Under the pieces are notes generated by a model, which saw nothing but the letters and a program-made list of their open reading frames with translations, ran no database searches and was not told the origin of the DNA. From the NCBI RefSeq assembly GCF_018279705.1, contig NZ_CP036498.1:2807001-2871000 (forward strand): 64,000 nucleotides of DNA, given 5' to 3'. The DNA comes from Tardiphaga alba. Its GTDB lineage: Bacteria > Pseudomonadota > Alphaproteobacteria > Rhizobiales > Xanthobacteraceae. Below are positions 38,375-47,811 of the stretch, one piece after another. The translations under genes and the position numbers were made by a program. How positions within the stretch are numbered: the first letter of the stretch is position 1; every line of letters begins with the position of its first letter.

Positions 38375-38956
38375 ATGTCCGATGTCAAACCAATCCGCCG
38401 CGGTCGTCCGCGCTCCGTCGAGACGGAGGAGGCGATCCTCGATAGCGCCTATCGCATGATGGCGGTCGATGGGCTATCGACCGCGACCATCGATGCGATT
38501 GCGCGCGAATCCGGCGTGTCGAAGATGACCATCTATAAATGGTGGCCATCGCGAGAGGCACTTCTGATCGATGCGTTCTTGCGGCAGGCTGCGTCCATGC
38601 TACCGATACCCGACAGCGGCGATGCGGTCGCGAAGATCAGCCGCCACGCTTCGGCCTATGCGGTCGCGCTGAGCGGCGAATTTGGCAAGGTGCAACTTGC
38701 TGTCATCGCCGAATGCATCGCACGGACGGGATCAGCGCGACTGTTCGCGGAACGTTATCTCGGTGCCCGTCGCGATGTCGTGGTGAAGATCATCAAAGCC
38801 GGCCAGAAGGATGGCAGCGTGACATCAACGGAGCCACCCGCTGATCTCTACGATCGCATTTACGGCACGCTGTTCTATCAGGACGCGTTCGGCTTTCGCG
38901 CTGCGACTGCGGAGAATGCACGCAAACTCGTGAAGGCGGTGCTGACCGGTGCGTAG
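38375..38956 (+). CDS. TetR/AcrR family transcriptional regulator
   Basis: A 193-residue regulator. The helix-turn-helix spans about residues 14-60 (TEEAILDSAYRMMAVDGLSTATIDAIARESGVSKMTIYKWWPSREALLIDAF). The C-terminal part is the AefR/TetR_C-type ligand domain. ATG 38375 is chosen by comparison with family starts. Its TAG stop is the first three bases of an inverted repeat (38954-39032). The convergent neighbours are a desaturase and a MetX-like hydrolase, possible targets. Confidence 0.88.
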   Translation: MSDVKPIRRGRPRSVETEEAILDSAYRMMAVDGLSTATIDAIARESGVSKMTIYKWWPSREALLIDAFLRQAASMLPIPDSGDAVAKISRHASAYAVALSGEFGKVQLAVIAECIARTGSARLFAERYLGARRDVVVKIIKAGQKDGSVTSTEPPADLYDRIYGTLFYQDAFGFRAATAENARKLVKAVLTGA

Positions 38957-39032
38957 GGTGGGCAAAGCGTAGCGTGCCCACCGACACGTGCACGGGCCGC
39001 CATGGTGGGCACGCTGCGCTTTGCCCACCCTA
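38954..39032. repeat. palindromic repeat TAGGGTGGGC...GCCCACCCTA that supplies both flanking stop codons
   Basis: The left arm TAGGGTGGGCAAAGCGTAGC (38954 on) and the right arm GCTGCGCTTTGCCCACCCTA (to 39032) are near-perfect complements over about 29 bp, with a 21-bp centre. The outermost TAG on the plus strand is the TetR stop. The outermost TAG on the minus strand is the desaturase stop. A strong hairpin in both directions, so probably also a terminator. Confidence 0.85.
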
Positions 39033-39971
39033 GAGGTTACGCGCGCGACGAAACCATGCGAAGGTTTCGCGGTGGACACGGCGATAGCCGCGGCCGCGAT
39101 GCAGGATGCGATCATCGACAATGGCATTCAGCTTCGGCAGTGCATGGAACGGCACCGATGGATAGGCGTGGTGCTCGACGTGGAACGGCATGTTCCAGGT
39201 GAACCATTTCATGAGCGCGCCGGTATAGGTGGTGCGCGTGTTTTCGTAGGCGCTGCGGGTGTGCTCGCAACCGGTGTGCTCGGCATAGAGATACGGCCGC
39301 AGAAACAATTGGCCGACGAGCAGCGGCAAGAGCCAGCACCAGAGCAGCAACGTCGTCTGGAATGCGAGCGATCCGGCGAACAGCAGCACGTAAGCCAGTG
39401 CATAGATGCGCGCTTCGCGGATGACGAGGCCCTGCTTGTTCTCGGGAATCCACGGGGCGACGGCCCGGCCGGTGAGGGCACGGCGGAACAGCAAACGGAT
39501 GCGGTTGATGAGCTGGACAATGCCGGTATAGGCGATTGCCAGTTTCGTATCCGAGGTCGGGATGGTCGCAGTCACCAGTTCGGGATCGCGTGCGGGGTCT
39601 TGGGTGAAGCGGTGATGATCCCAGTGAAACAGCGCATAATGCTCGTAGGGATGTACGATCAGCAGCGATGACAAGTGGCCAAGAATCTCGTTTGCAAGGC
39701 GACCCGTGAACACCGTCTTATGCGCGGCCTCGTGGACGGGCATGAACAGGAAGGCGATCAGATAGCCCTGGATCGCGACCAGCGGCAAAGCCCAGACCGC
39801 TCCGAAGCGCGTGACAGTCAGCCAGATTGCGGTGCCGACGATCAGGATCACGCCATAATGGCTGAGCGAGCGCACCGTGCCGGGGAGATTGGCGCGGAGG
39901 GAGAGATCCTTGAGTTGCGCTGGTGTGAGAGCGCGCACCGGTTTGTGATGGTGGGTATCAATGACGGTCAT
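39030..39971 (-). CDS. membrane fatty acid desaturase/hydroxylase family protein
   Basis: A 313-residue membrane di-iron enzyme with four main hydrophobic segments and the three histidine boxes HEAAH (80-84), HWDHH (116-120) and HVEHH (264-268). The family inserts double bonds or hydroxyls in acyl chains or carotenoids; the substrate is not evident. Its ATG overlaps the stop of the upstream MetX-like gene by 4 bp, so the two are expressed together. Confidence 0.87.
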   Translation of the reverse strand: MTVIDTHHHKPVRALTPAQLKDLSLRANLPGTVRSLSHYGVILIVGTAIWLTVTRFGAVWALPLVAIQGYLIAFLFMPVHEAAHKTVFTGRLANEILGHLSSLLIVHPYEHYALFHWDHHRFTQDPARDPELVTATIPTSDTKLAIAYTGIVQLINRIRLLFRRALTGRAVAPWIPENKQGLVIREARIYALAYVLLFAGSLAFQTTLLLWCWLLPLLVGQLFLRPYLYAEHTGCEHTRSAYENTRTTYTGALMKWFTWNMPFHVEHHAYPSVPFHALPKLNAIVDDRILHRGRGYRRVHRETFAWFRRARNL

Positions 39972-40993
39972 GAGTCGAGAAAAGCCTTGATCTTTGCGTT
40001 CAGGAACGCCTTGTCCTCAGTGATCTTGATCGGGTTGCCGGCGCGGTGGCCATGCAATGAGGGGATCGGGCAGAGTTCTGCGGAGCGGGCATTGGTGAGC
40101 AACGGAAGCTCAGCCTCGTTGTCACCAATCTGGAAATAATTGTCGGTGGCGCCGGGCATGAGCAATACACGGGCCTTGATGGCAGCCATCGCCTTTTTAA
40201 AGTCGCCACCGAATTCCGCGCAATTGCTGATGTCGCCGTTCTGCCAGGTCCAGAGCTGGGCCAGGATGTTGTTGGCATCGCGATGGGCGAAAGCCAGATC
40301 CCAGGAGCGGCTGAGATAATCCTCCAGCGACGTGAAGCCGCCGTCGCGCCAGAGTTCGTCGCGATAGAAGCCGTGCGACATCGCCCAGCCGGCATAGACG
40401 CGGCCCATGGCGCGAAGTCCGGCAGCCGGACGGGATGTGAAACGGCCATTGCTGAAAGCGGGATCGGCGGTGATCGCCGCGCGCACGCTTTCTAGAAATA
40501 CCGTATTGAACGGTGAGCACCGGGCGCTTCCGCAGACGACCGCTGCGCGCTCCACCATATCGGGATAGCGCGCCGCCCAGTGATAGGCCTGCATGCCGCC
40601 CATCGACCAGCCATAGACCATTGCGAGACGTGCAATGCCAAACCGTTCGGTGATGAGGCGGCGCTGGACCGCGATGGCATCGTGATAGCTGATATTCGGA
40701 TAGTCAGCTGCGGTCTGCGGGGTGTTCGAGGGCGAGGACGACAACCCATTACCGAACAGGTTCGGAATGATGATGAAATAGCGCTCGGGGTCGAGGGCCG
40801 CGCCCGGCTCGATCAGCCAGTCGATATCGACATGCTGAGCCGAGAAGGAGGTCGGATACAGGATCGCATTCGATTTGTCGGCATTGAGCTTGCCATAGGT
40901 CTTGTAGGCAAGCTTCAGCCCGGGGAAGATCGTGCCGGATTGCAGCGTCACATCGCCGGCGTCGAAGATGTCGTAATCGGGTGATACGCTCAT
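39968..40993 (-). CDS. alpha/beta hydrolase of the homoserine O-acetyltransferase (MetX-like) family
   Basis: A 341-residue alpha/beta hydrolase-fold protein. The nucleophile Ser130 lies in VYGWSMGGMQAYHWA, the acid in MPGATDNYF, and the histidine in SLHGHRAGN. The pattern is that of MetX acyltransferases, but the protein is shorter than usual MetX (about 370-400 aa) and the oxyanion-side sequence differs. The true acyl acceptor is therefore doubtful. Overlap with a desaturase gene hints at an acyl-chain reaction; that is inference. Confidence 0.8.
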   Translation of the reverse strand: MSVSPDYDIFDAGDVTLQSGTIFPGLKLAYKTYGKLNADKSNAILYPTSFSAQHVDIDWLIEPGAALDPERYFIIIPNLFGNGLSSSPSNTPQTAADYPNISYHDAIAVQRRLITERFGIARLAMVYGWSMGGMQAYHWAARYPDMVERAAVVCGSARCSPFNTVFLESVRAAITADPAFSNGRFTSRPAAGLRAMGRVYAGWAMSHGFYRDELWRDGGFTSLEDYLSRSWDLAFAHRDANNILAQLWTWQNGDISNCAEFGGDFKKAMAAIKARVLLMPGATDNYFQIGDNEAELPLLTNARSAELCPIPSLHGHRAGNPIKITEDKAFLNAKIKAFLDS

Positions 40994-41315
40994 GCGAGAA
41001 TTCCATCGAGAAGCTGCAGCGATTGCGCGTCTCGCAATTGAGATGTGTCAATAACTGGACTATACGTACAATAAATATAGGCCAGCAATGACAAAGTGAG
41101 GAGTGGTCGCCCTAATTGCGGGCAACCGCTTGCCCGTTCTTTGCGCTAAGCTGGGGCGTACGAATGTCCAAGACGCGGATAGAATACACAAGGTAGTGAC
41201 GTTACAGCGGCGCCGATTACAGGATTTCTCGTTCGTTCAAGAACTTGTTCTTTGAAGGATTTGCAAACGCCGTCTATCGATCCCATCGGATTCCCAAGCC
41301 AGCAAGGAGCGTCAA
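40994..41315. other. AT-richer divergent intergenic region, no gene seen
   Basis: This 322-bp gap separates the MetX-like gene (minus) and the haloperoxidase-like gene (plus). It is more AT-rich than its surroundings, with TATACGTACAATAAATATA at about 41060-41078, likely promoter DNA. No reading frame with protein-like composition was found. AAGGAG about 41303-41309 is the ribosome site for the gene at 41316. Confidence 0.45.
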
Positions 41316-42140
41316 ATGCCGACCATCACCACCAAGGACGGGACGGATATCTTTTACAAGGACTGGGGCACCGGGCAGCCGATCGTCTTCCATCATGGCT
41401 GGCCGCTGAGCGCGGACGACTGGGATGCGCAGATGATGTTCTTCCTCAACAACGGCTATCGCGTCATCGCCCATGACCGTCGCGGCCATGGCAGATCCAC
41501 CCAGACCGCCACCGGCAATGAGATGGACACCTATGCCGTCGATCTGATCGAGCTCACCGACAAGCTTGATCTCAAAGATGCCGTGCATATCGGCCACTCA
41601 ACCGGCGGCGGCGAGGTTGCGCGCTATGTGGCCCGCGCCAAGAAGGGCCGCGTCGCCAAGGCCGTGCTGATCGGCGCAGTGCCGCCGATCATGCTGAAAA
41701 CCGAGAAAAACCCGGGCGGCCTGCCGCTCGAAGTGTTTGACGGGTTTCGGGCCGCGCTGGTCGCCAATCGTGCGCAGTTCTATATCGATGTTCCGGCTGG
41801 TCCGTTCTACGGCTTCAACCGTCCCGGCGCGAAGATCTCACAGGGGGTCATCGACAACTGGTGGCGACAAGGCATGATCGGTGGCGCCAAGGCGCATTAC
41901 GATTGCATCAAGGCGTTTTCGGAAACCGACTTCACCGAAGATCTGAAGGCGATCGATGTACCGGTGCTGGTGATGCATGGCGACGACGACCAGATCGTGC
42001 CTTACGCGGACTCTGCACCACTGTCGGTCAAGCTGTTGAAAAACGGGACCCTGAAGACCTATCCCGGATTCCCGCATGGCATGTGCACGACCCATGCGGA
42101 TGTGATTAATCCGGATCTGCTGGCCTTCGTGAAGGGCTGA
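41316..42140 (+). CDS. alpha/beta hydrolase, non-heme haloperoxidase-like
   Basis: A 274-residue single-domain alpha/beta hydrolase. The nucleophile Ser95 lies in [14 protein letters not shown], the oxyanion strand is [12 protein letters not shown], the acid is in [11 protein letters not shown] and the histidine in YPGFPHGM. This is the cofactor-free chloroperoxidase/perhydrolase branch. The physiological role is probably ester or lactone hydrolysis, which the sequence cannot settle. An AAGGAG site precedes the ATG. Confidence 0.9.
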   Translation: MPTITTKDGTDIFYKDWGTGQPIVFHHGWPLSADDWDAQMMFFLNNGYRVIAHDRRGHGRSTQTATGNEMDTYAVDLIELTDKLDLKDAVHIGHSTGGGEVARYVARAKKGRVAKAVLIGAVPPIMLKTEKNPGGLPLEVFDGFRAALVANRAQFYIDVPAGPFYGFNRPGAKISQGVIDNWWRQGMIGGAKAHYDCIKAFSETDFTEDLKAIDVPVLVMHGDDDQIVPYADSAPLSVKLLKNGTLKTYPGFPHGMCTTHADVINPDLLAFVKG

Positions 42141-42147
42141 CAAATTT

Positions 42148-42275
42148 CGTCATTGCGAGCCCTGACGAATTGCAAAGCAATTCGTTTGGGCGAAACAATC
42201 CAGAAAGCCCAGAGCTGGATTGCTTCGTCGCTTCGCTAAGGGGAAAGCCGAAGGCTTTCCCTGACCTCGCAATGA
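42148..42275. repeat. intergenic repeat CGTCATTGCGAG...CTCGCAATGA
   Basis: About 128 bp. The outer ends TCATTGCGAG and CTCGCAATGA are exact complements. Inside lie GACGAATTGCAAAGCAATTCG, AACAATCCAG paired with CTGGATTGCTTCG, and the small hairpin GGAAAGCCGAAGGCTTTCC (42242-42260). This composite repeat type is familiar from Bradyrhizobium and related genomes. It lies between convergent genes (hydrolase and purN). Confidence 0.8.
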
Positions 42276-42279
42276 AGGC

Positions 42280-42933
42280 TCAAATCACCATCGGTGCGAT
42301 CAGGCTGTCGTCTGCATCGACGCCGGCGGTGCTGGTCGTCACGTCGCCATCGATCTTGATACCGTCAGTCGCCAGCAGGCGGAGCGCCTGCGGATAGATC
42401 TGGTGCTCGACGCCGAGCACGCGCGCTGCCAGCGTTTCCGATGTGTCGTCGGGAGCGACGGGCACGGCGCCCTGCATCACGATCGGGCCGGCGTCGGTTT
42501 CCGGGATCACGAAATGCACGGTGGCGCCGGAGATCTTCACGCCGGCACGCAGCGCCTGGCCGTGTGGGTCGAGGCCGGGGAAGGATGGCAGCAGCGACGG
42601 GTGGATGTTCAGCATCCGGCCATACCAGTGCTGCACGAATTCGGCGGTGAACAGGCGCATGAAGCCGGCGAGGCAGATCACTTCGATCTTGTGCTCATCG
42701 AGTGCTGCCTGCAGCAATTTCTCGAAGCCGGCGCGGTCCTTGCCGAATGGCTTGCTCTCGATCACCAGCGTCTTGATGCCATTGGCCTCTGCATTGGCGA
42801 GGCCCGGGGCGTCGGCGCGGTTGGAGATCACGAGCGCGATCTCCGCGGGGAAGCCATCGGCAGCGGCGGCTTCGATCAGCGCGGACATGTTCGATCCGCG
42901 GCCGGAAATCAGGATGGCGACGGGACGCATCAT
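42280..42933 (-). CDS. purN: phosphoribosylglycinamide formyltransferase
   Basis: PurN transfers a formyl group from 10-formyl-THF to GAR, the third step of purine synthesis. The 217-residue protein shows VAILISGRGSNMSALIEA, the folate loop VICLAGFMRLFTAEFV, the catalytic NIHPSLLPSFPG and HFVIPETDAGPI. It lies 4 bp downstream of purM and is co-transcribed. Confidence 0.97.
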   Translation of the reverse strand: MMRPVAILISGRGSNMSALIEAAAADGFPAEIALVISNRADAPGLANAEANGIKTLVIESKPFGKDRAGFEKLLQAALDEHKIEVICLAGFMRLFTAEFVQHWYGRMLNIHPSLLPSFPGLDPHGQALRAGVKISGATVHFVIPETDAGPIVMQGAVPVAPDDTSETLAARVLGVEHQIYPQALRLLATDGIKIDGDVTTSTAGVDADDSLIAPMVI

Positions 42934-42937
42934 GGCC

Positions 42938-44011
42938 TCACAGTTTCAGGTCGAGATGCCCGTCATAGACCACGCGCTCGTCGCCCTTGGCTTCGATCAC
43001 ATCGCCGAGCAGCGAAACGGTTTCGCCGCTCTCGCGCAGGATATCCATCACCTGCTGGACAGCCTCGCGCTTGACGATGGCGATCATGCCGATGCCGCAA
43101 TTGAAGGTGCGCAGCAGTTCGAGTTCGGCGATGTCGCCTTCGGCGGCGAGCCACTTGAAGACGGGCAGGACGGTGAGGGCAGGCAGATCGATGCGAACGC
43201 CGAGCCCCGACGGCAGTACGCGCGGGATATTGTCGGTGAAGCCGCCGCCGGTGATATGGGCGAGGCCCTTCACGGCGCCGGTCTCGCGGATCGCGCGTAG
43301 GCAGGATTTCACATAGAGCTTGGTCGGGGTTAGCAGCGCCCCGCCCAGCGTCATCACGGGGGAGAACGGCGCCTTGTCGGCATAGGACAGGCCGGTGCGC
43401 TCGACGATCTTGCGGACCAGCGAGAAGCCGTTGGAGTGGACACCCGACGAGGCCAGGCCGATCACGGCATCGCCGACCGCCATGTCCTTGGTGGGGAGAA
43501 GGGTGCCCCGCTCGGCCGCGCCGACGGAGAAGCCGCCGAGGTCATAGTCGCCGTCCTTGTAGAGGCCGGGCATCTCCGCGGTCTCGCCACCGATCAGGGC
43601 ACAGCCGGACTCGCGGCAGCCTTCGGCGATACCGGCGACGATCGATGCAGTGGCTTCCGGGTCTAGCTTGCCGCAGGCGAAATAGTCGAGGAAGAACAGC
43701 GGCTCGGCGCCCTGGACGACGAGGTCATTCACCGACATGGCGACGAGGTCGATGCCGATCCCGTTATGGACATTGGCCTCGATGGCGATCTTGACCTTGG
43801 TGCCGACACCGTCTGTGGCCGCCACCAGGATCGGGTCTTTGAAGCCGGCTGCCTTGAGGTCGAACAATCCGCCAAAGCCGCCGATCTCGGCATCGGCGCC
43901 GGGGCGGGCGGTGGCGCGCACCATCGGCTTGATGAGGTCCACCAGGCGATTGCCCGCATCGATATCGACGCCTGCATCCGCGTAAGTGAGGCCTTTTTTC
44001 TGGTCGGTCAT
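42938..44011 (-). CDS. purM: phosphoribosylformylglycinamidine cyclo-ligase
   Basis: PurM (AIR synthetase) closes the imidazole ring in purine synthesis. The 357-residue protein begins [22 protein letters not shown]. It contains [62 protein letters not shown] and [16 protein letters not shown], all standard. Operon with purN; divergent from pgsA. Confidence 0.97.
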   Translation of the reverse strand: MTDQKKGLTYADAGVDIDAGNRLVDLIKPMVRATARPGADAEIGGFGGLFDLKAAGFKDPILVAATDGVGTKVKIAIEANVHNGIGIDLVAMSVNDLVVQGAEPLFFLDYFACGKLDPEATASIVAGIAEGCRESGCALIGGETAEMPGLYKDGDYDLGGFSVGAAERGTLLPTKDMAVGDAVIGLASSGVHSNGFSLVRKIVERTGLSYADKAPFSPVMTLGGALLTPTKLYVKSCLRAIRETGAVKGLAHITGGGFTDNIPRVLPSGLGVRIDLPALTVLPVFKWLAAEGDIAELELLRTFNCGIGMIAIVKREAVQQVMDILRESGETVSLLGDVIEAKGDERVVYDGHLDLKL

Positions 44012-44178
44012 GCCCGGTATCCTGGCGAACTGCGAAATTGTGAATTTTCCGCTGGTTACGTCGGAAATTGCAGACGCGCAATGGCTCGTAAACGCTATCC
44101 CGGCTACTATCTAGGCGGTTAGCCGGTCAGAGCCGCCACGCTCGGATTTTGGCAGGAGCCGAAGCCGGAAAACACCAG

Positions 44179-44732
44179 TTGAGCATCCCGAACATCATCA
44201 CTCTGGGCCGCATCCTGCTGGTTCCCATCGTCGTCTGGGCGATCGCATCCGGCCAGATGGAGATCGCTTTTGCGGTTTTTGTCATTGCCGGCGTCAGCGA
44301 TGCCGTGGACGGCTTCCTCGCCAAGCGCTTCAACATGGCCAGCGAGCTCGGGGCCTTGCTTGATCCGCTGGCTGACAAGGCGCTGCTCGTCTCGATCTAT
44401 GTGTCCCTGGGGATATGGGGGCAGTGCCGCGCTGGCTCGTGATTCTGGTGGTGTCGCGGGATATCATGATCGTGGGGGCCGTGATCGTCTCTTGGCTGTT
44501 CGGCAAGCCGATCCCCATGAAGCCTCTGATGGTGTCGAAGCTCAATACGGTCGCGCAGGTCGCGTTCGCCGCTTTGGTTCTCGCTGCCCTCGGATTTGGT
44601 TTCAAATCCTCGCCTTACGATTTGATTTTAATGGGTTTTGTGACTGTCCTGACTCTCGCTTCCGTCAGCCTTTACCTGGTCGAGTGGGTGAGGCACATGA
44701 GCACGATCGAGACGGGCGCGCGCCCTGAGTAA
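44179..44732 (+). CDS. pgsA: CDP-alcohol phosphatidyltransferase, PgsA-like (frameshifted in this sequence)
   Basis: An integral membrane enzyme making phosphatidylglycerophosphate from CDP-diacylglycerol and glycerol-3-phosphate. It begins LSIPNIITLGRILLVPIVVWA. The CDP-alcohol motif reads DGFLAKRFNMASELGALLDPLAD (Lys where Arg is usual). The frame breaks at the G run 44417-44421; one more G joins SLGIWG to AVPRWLVILVVSRDIMIVGAVI and gives 184 residues. As written, the first part stops at 44442. Start TTG 44179 is chosen because PgsA proteins begin at the IPN motif; TTG 44149 is the alternative. Another CDP-alcohol substrate is possible. Confidence 0.85.
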
Positions 44733-44761
44733 TTGCCGGTCACCCGGCCTGGAGTATCTGC

Positions 44762-45439
44762 GTGGCTGTCCGCGTCCAACCCCGTCAACTCGCATTTGCC
44801 CTGCCACACGCAGAGAGCCTGTCACGCGACGATTTTCTGGAAGGCTCGGCCAATGCCGAAGCGCTGGGACTGGTCGATGGTTGGCCGGACTGGCCCAACC
44901 GGGTGATGGTGCTGGTCGGGCCGGAAGGCGCCGGCAAGAGCCATCTGGCGGCGATCTGGGCCGAGCAGGCCGGTGCGCGATCGACTACGGTACAGTCGCT
45001 GACGGCGGCCACAGTGCCGGCAGCGCTGGTGACCGGCGCGGTCGTGGTGGAAGACCTTCAGGCCGGCTGCTTCGACGAGCGCGCACTATTCCACCTGCTC
45101 AATCTGGCGCGGGAGGATGAGGCCCACGTGCTGATCACCGCCCGTATCGCCCCGGCGGCCATGGAGATCGATCTGCGCGACCTCCGGTCACGGCTGCGGG
45201 CGCTGCCGGTCGTTCACCTGAAAGCGCCAGATGACCATCTTTTCAGGGCATTGATCGTGAAATTGTGCGCCGACCGCCAATTGTCCATCGACGAGAATGT
45301 GGTGAATTACGTCGCCAGCCGGATCGAACGGTCTTTTGCTGCGGCGCGGCGGACGGTCGAGCTGCTCGATGCCGAAGCCTTGCGTCTCGGGCGCCCTGTG
45401 ACACGTGCATTGGCCGCGGAACTGCTTCGCGATTCCTGA
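44762..45439 (+). CDS. hdaA: DnaA-related regulatory ATPase HdaA-like
   Basis: A 225-residue AAA+ protein homologous to the DnaA ATPase domain. It starts RQLAFALPHAESLSRDDFLEGSANAEAL. The P-loop is GPEGAGKSHLAAIW, Walker B is degenerate (VVVEDLQAG), and the sensor 2 side has SRIERSFAAARRTVELLDAEAL. HdaA promotes ATP hydrolysis by DnaA with the beta clamp, limiting re-initiation. GTG 44762 has GGAG 7-8 bp upstream. The order pgsA-hdaA-ppk is conserved in alphaproteobacteria. Confidence 0.88.
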   Translation: MAVRVQPRQLAFALPHAESLSRDDFLEGSANAEALGLVDGWPDWPNRVMVLVGPEGAGKSHLAAIWAEQAGARSTTVQSLTAATVPAALVTGAVVVEDLQAGCFDERALFHLLNLAREDEAHVLITARIAPAAMEIDLRDLRSRLRALPVVHLKAPDDHLFRALIVKLCADRQLSIDENVVNYVASRIERSFAAARRTVELLDAEALRLGRPVTRALAAELLRDS

Positions 45440-45508
45440 CATTTGTCCAGGTAGAATGGTGCGCGTGAGCCGCATTGCGCCTTGACGGGACAGCATTGCG
45501 GTTTCTCA

Positions 45509-45537
45509 ATGTCATCGAACTGTCACGCAACTAACAC
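45509..45537 (+). promoter_or_regulatory. Pho box upstream of ppk
   Basis: ATGTCAT (45509-45515), four bases, CTGTCAC (45520-45526), four bases, CTAACAC (45531-45537): direct repeats at 11-bp steps, as in the PhoB consensus CTGTCAT-N4-CTGTCAT. The first two half-sites are near perfect, the third is weaker. It lies 46 bp before the ppk ATG. PhoB control of polyphosphate kinase is biologically expected, so the call is stronger than most operator guesses. Confidence 0.7.
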
Positions 45538-45582
45538 ATTGTCCGCGTCGATCGGCTGATACGTCGGCCTTGCTTGAACAGG

Positions 45583-47799
45583 ATGGATTACAACCTGATG
45601 GATTCCGCGGAAGAGATTGTGATTGAAGAGAAAAAGGGCGAAGCGAAGCTGGCGGAGGCGATCGCTTCCGGACCGGAGCGTTTCATCAATCGCGAACTCT
45701 CCTGGCTCCATTTCAATCGTCGCGTCCTCGAGGAATCGGTCAATCCCGGTCACCCCGCACTGGAGCGGGTTCGCTTCCTGTCGATCTCTGCGAACAATCT
45801 CGACGAATTTTTCATGGTTCGCGTCGCCGGTATCAAGGCGCAGGTCCGTGAAGGCATAAGCGAGCGTAGCCCGGACGGATTGACCCCGTCCGAACAGCTC
45901 GTGCTGATCAACAATGCCGTGTCCAAACTGGCGACCGACCAGCAAGCGATCTGGCGGGATCAGCGAAGCATGCTCGCCGATGTCGGTATCGTGCTGCTCG
46001 ACGGCAAGGACGTCAGCAAGGCCGAACGGACCTGGATCGAAGATCACTTCCTGCACAATATCTTCCCGCTGCTGACGCCGCTGGCCATCGATCCCGCGCA
46101 TCCATTCCCGTTCATCCCCAGCCTCGGTTTCACCATCGCGCTGCATCTGTCGCGCGTCGCCGACGGCAAGACGATGAACGCCCTGATCCGCATGCCCGGC
46201 AAGATCGATCGCTTCATTCGTTTGCCAAGCCCAGGCAAGAACGGCGAAGTCCGACTCATCACGCTGGAGCAGGCCACGGGTCTGTTCATCGGCCGTCTCT
46301 TCCCCGGCTATGTGGTGCAGGGGCAGGGCGCGTTCCGCATCATCCGCGACAGCGAACTCGAAGTGGAAGAAGAGGCGGAGGATCTCGTTCGCCTGTTCGA
46401 AACGGCATTGAAGCGCCGCCGCCGCGGTTCGGTGATCCGGCTTGAAATCGAAGCGACCATGCCGGTCGAATTGCGTGCTTTCGTGCAACGTGCGCTGGCG
46501 ACGTCGGACGACGAGATTCTGCTGGTCGATGGCATTCTCGCCATGAACGAGGTGTCGCAGCTGACGCGCCTCGATCGCCCGGACTTGGAATTCGTGCCTT
46601 ATGTGCCGCGCCATCCCGAGCGCGTGCGCGATCATGGTGGCGATATCTTTGCGGCAATCCGCCAGAAGGACCTGGTGGTTCACCACCCGTATGAATCCTT
46701 CGATGTGGTCGTCCAGTTTCTGCAGCAGGCGGCGCGCGACCCGGATGTGGTCGCGATCAAGCAGACGCTGTATCGCACCTCCAACAATTCACCGATCGTT
46801 CGTACGCTGGTGGAAGCCGCCGAAGCCGGCAAGTCGGTGACGGCACTGGTCGAGTTGCGTGCGCGTTTCGACGAAGAAGCGAATATCCGCTGGGCACGCG
46901 ATCTCGAACGTGCCGGCGTTCAGGTGGTCTATGGCTTCCTCGAACTGAAGACACACGCCAAGCTTTCGCTCGTGGTGCGCCGCGAAGGTGGTGCGCTCAC
47001 CACCTATGTGCATACCGGCACCGGCAACTATCATCCGGTCACCGCGCGCATCTATACCGATCTGTCTTACTTCACGTCCGATCCGATCATCGGCCGCGAT
47101 GTGGCGCGCGTGTTTAATTACATCACCGGTTACGCCGAGCCGAGCGACATCGAGAAAATGGCGGTTTCGCCATTGACGCTGCGCAAGCAGATGATTGACC
47201 ACATCCGTGGCGAAGCGGAATTCGCACGGGCCGGCAAGCCCGCTGCGATCTGGCTTAAGATGAATGCGCTGGTCGATCCCGGCATTATCGATGCGCTTTA
47301 CGAAGCATCGAAGGCGGGGGTTTCCATCGAACTCATCATTCGCGGTATTTGTTGCCTGCGGCCCGGAGTTCCCGGCCTGTCGGAGAACATCCGCGTCAAG
47401 TCGATCATCGGTCGATTCCTGGAACATTGCCGCATTTACTGCTTCGGCATGGGACACGGCCTGCCGAGCCCGAAGGCGATGATCTACATCTCATCGGCTG
47501 ACATGATGCCGCGCAACCTGGACCGTCGCGTCGAAGTTCTGTGCCCGTTGCAGAACCCGACGGTGCATACGCAGGTGCTCGAGCAGATTATGGTCGCGAA
47601 TCTGAAGGACAACGAACAGAGCTGGCAATTGTTGCCCGATGGGTCGTCAACGCGTATGAAGGCCGCGAAGGGCGAGGAGCCCTTCAACGTGCATAATTAC
47701 TTCATGACGAATCCGAGTCTGTCTGGCCGTGGAAAGTCGCTTGAGAAATCATCGCCGCGGCGGCTCACGCGCCGCTCAGAACGCCAGCAGTCGTCGTAA
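45583..47799 (+). CDS. ppk: polyphosphate kinase 1
   Basis: PPK1 reversibly makes inorganic polyphosphate from ATP through a phosphohistidine. The 738-residue protein has the N domain ([17 protein letters not shown]), head domain, and two phospholipase D-like C domains. The active histidine is His458 in [12 protein letters not shown], followed by [23 protein letters not shown] and [16 protein letters not shown]. The start is uncertain (ATG 45583; TTG 45574 and ATG 45598 also in frame). A Pho box lies just upstream and ppx follows after 12 bp. Confidence 0.96.
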   Translation: MDYNLMDSAEEIVIEEKKGEAKLAEAIASGPERFINRELSWLHFNRRVLEESVNPGHPALERVRFLSISANNLDEFFMVRVAGIKAQVREGISERSPDGLTPSEQLVLINNAVSKLATDQQAIWRDQRSMLADVGIVLLDGKDVSKAERTWIEDHFLHNIFPLLTPLAIDPAHPFPFIPSLGFTIALHLSRVADGKTMNALIRMPGKIDRFIRLPSPGKNGEVRLITLEQATGLFIGRLFPGYVVQGQGAFRIIRDSELEVEEEAEDLVRLFETALKRRRRGSVIRLEIEATMPVELRAFVQRALATSDDEILLVDGILAMNEVSQLTRLDRPDLEFVPYVPRHPERVRDHGGDIFAAIRQKDLVVHHPYESFDVVVQFLQQAARDPDVVAIKQTLYRTSNNSPIVRTLVEAAEAGKSVTALVELRARFDEEANIRWARDLERAGVQVVYGFLELKTHAKLSLVVRREGGALTTYVHTGTGNYHPVTARIYTDLSYFTSDPIIGRDVARVFNYITGYAEPSDIEKMAVSPLTLRKQMIDHIRGEAEFARAGKPAAIWLKMNALVDPGIIDALYEASKAGVSIELIIRGICCLRPGVPGLSENIRVKSIIGRFLEHCRIYCFGMGHGLPSPKAMIYISSADMMPRNLDRRVEVLCPLQNPTVHTQVLEQIMVANLKDNEQSWQLLPDGSSTRMKAAKGEEPFNVHNYFMTNPSLSGRGKSLEKSSPRRLTRRSERQQSS

Positions 47800-47811
47800 G
47801 GATACCAACTC

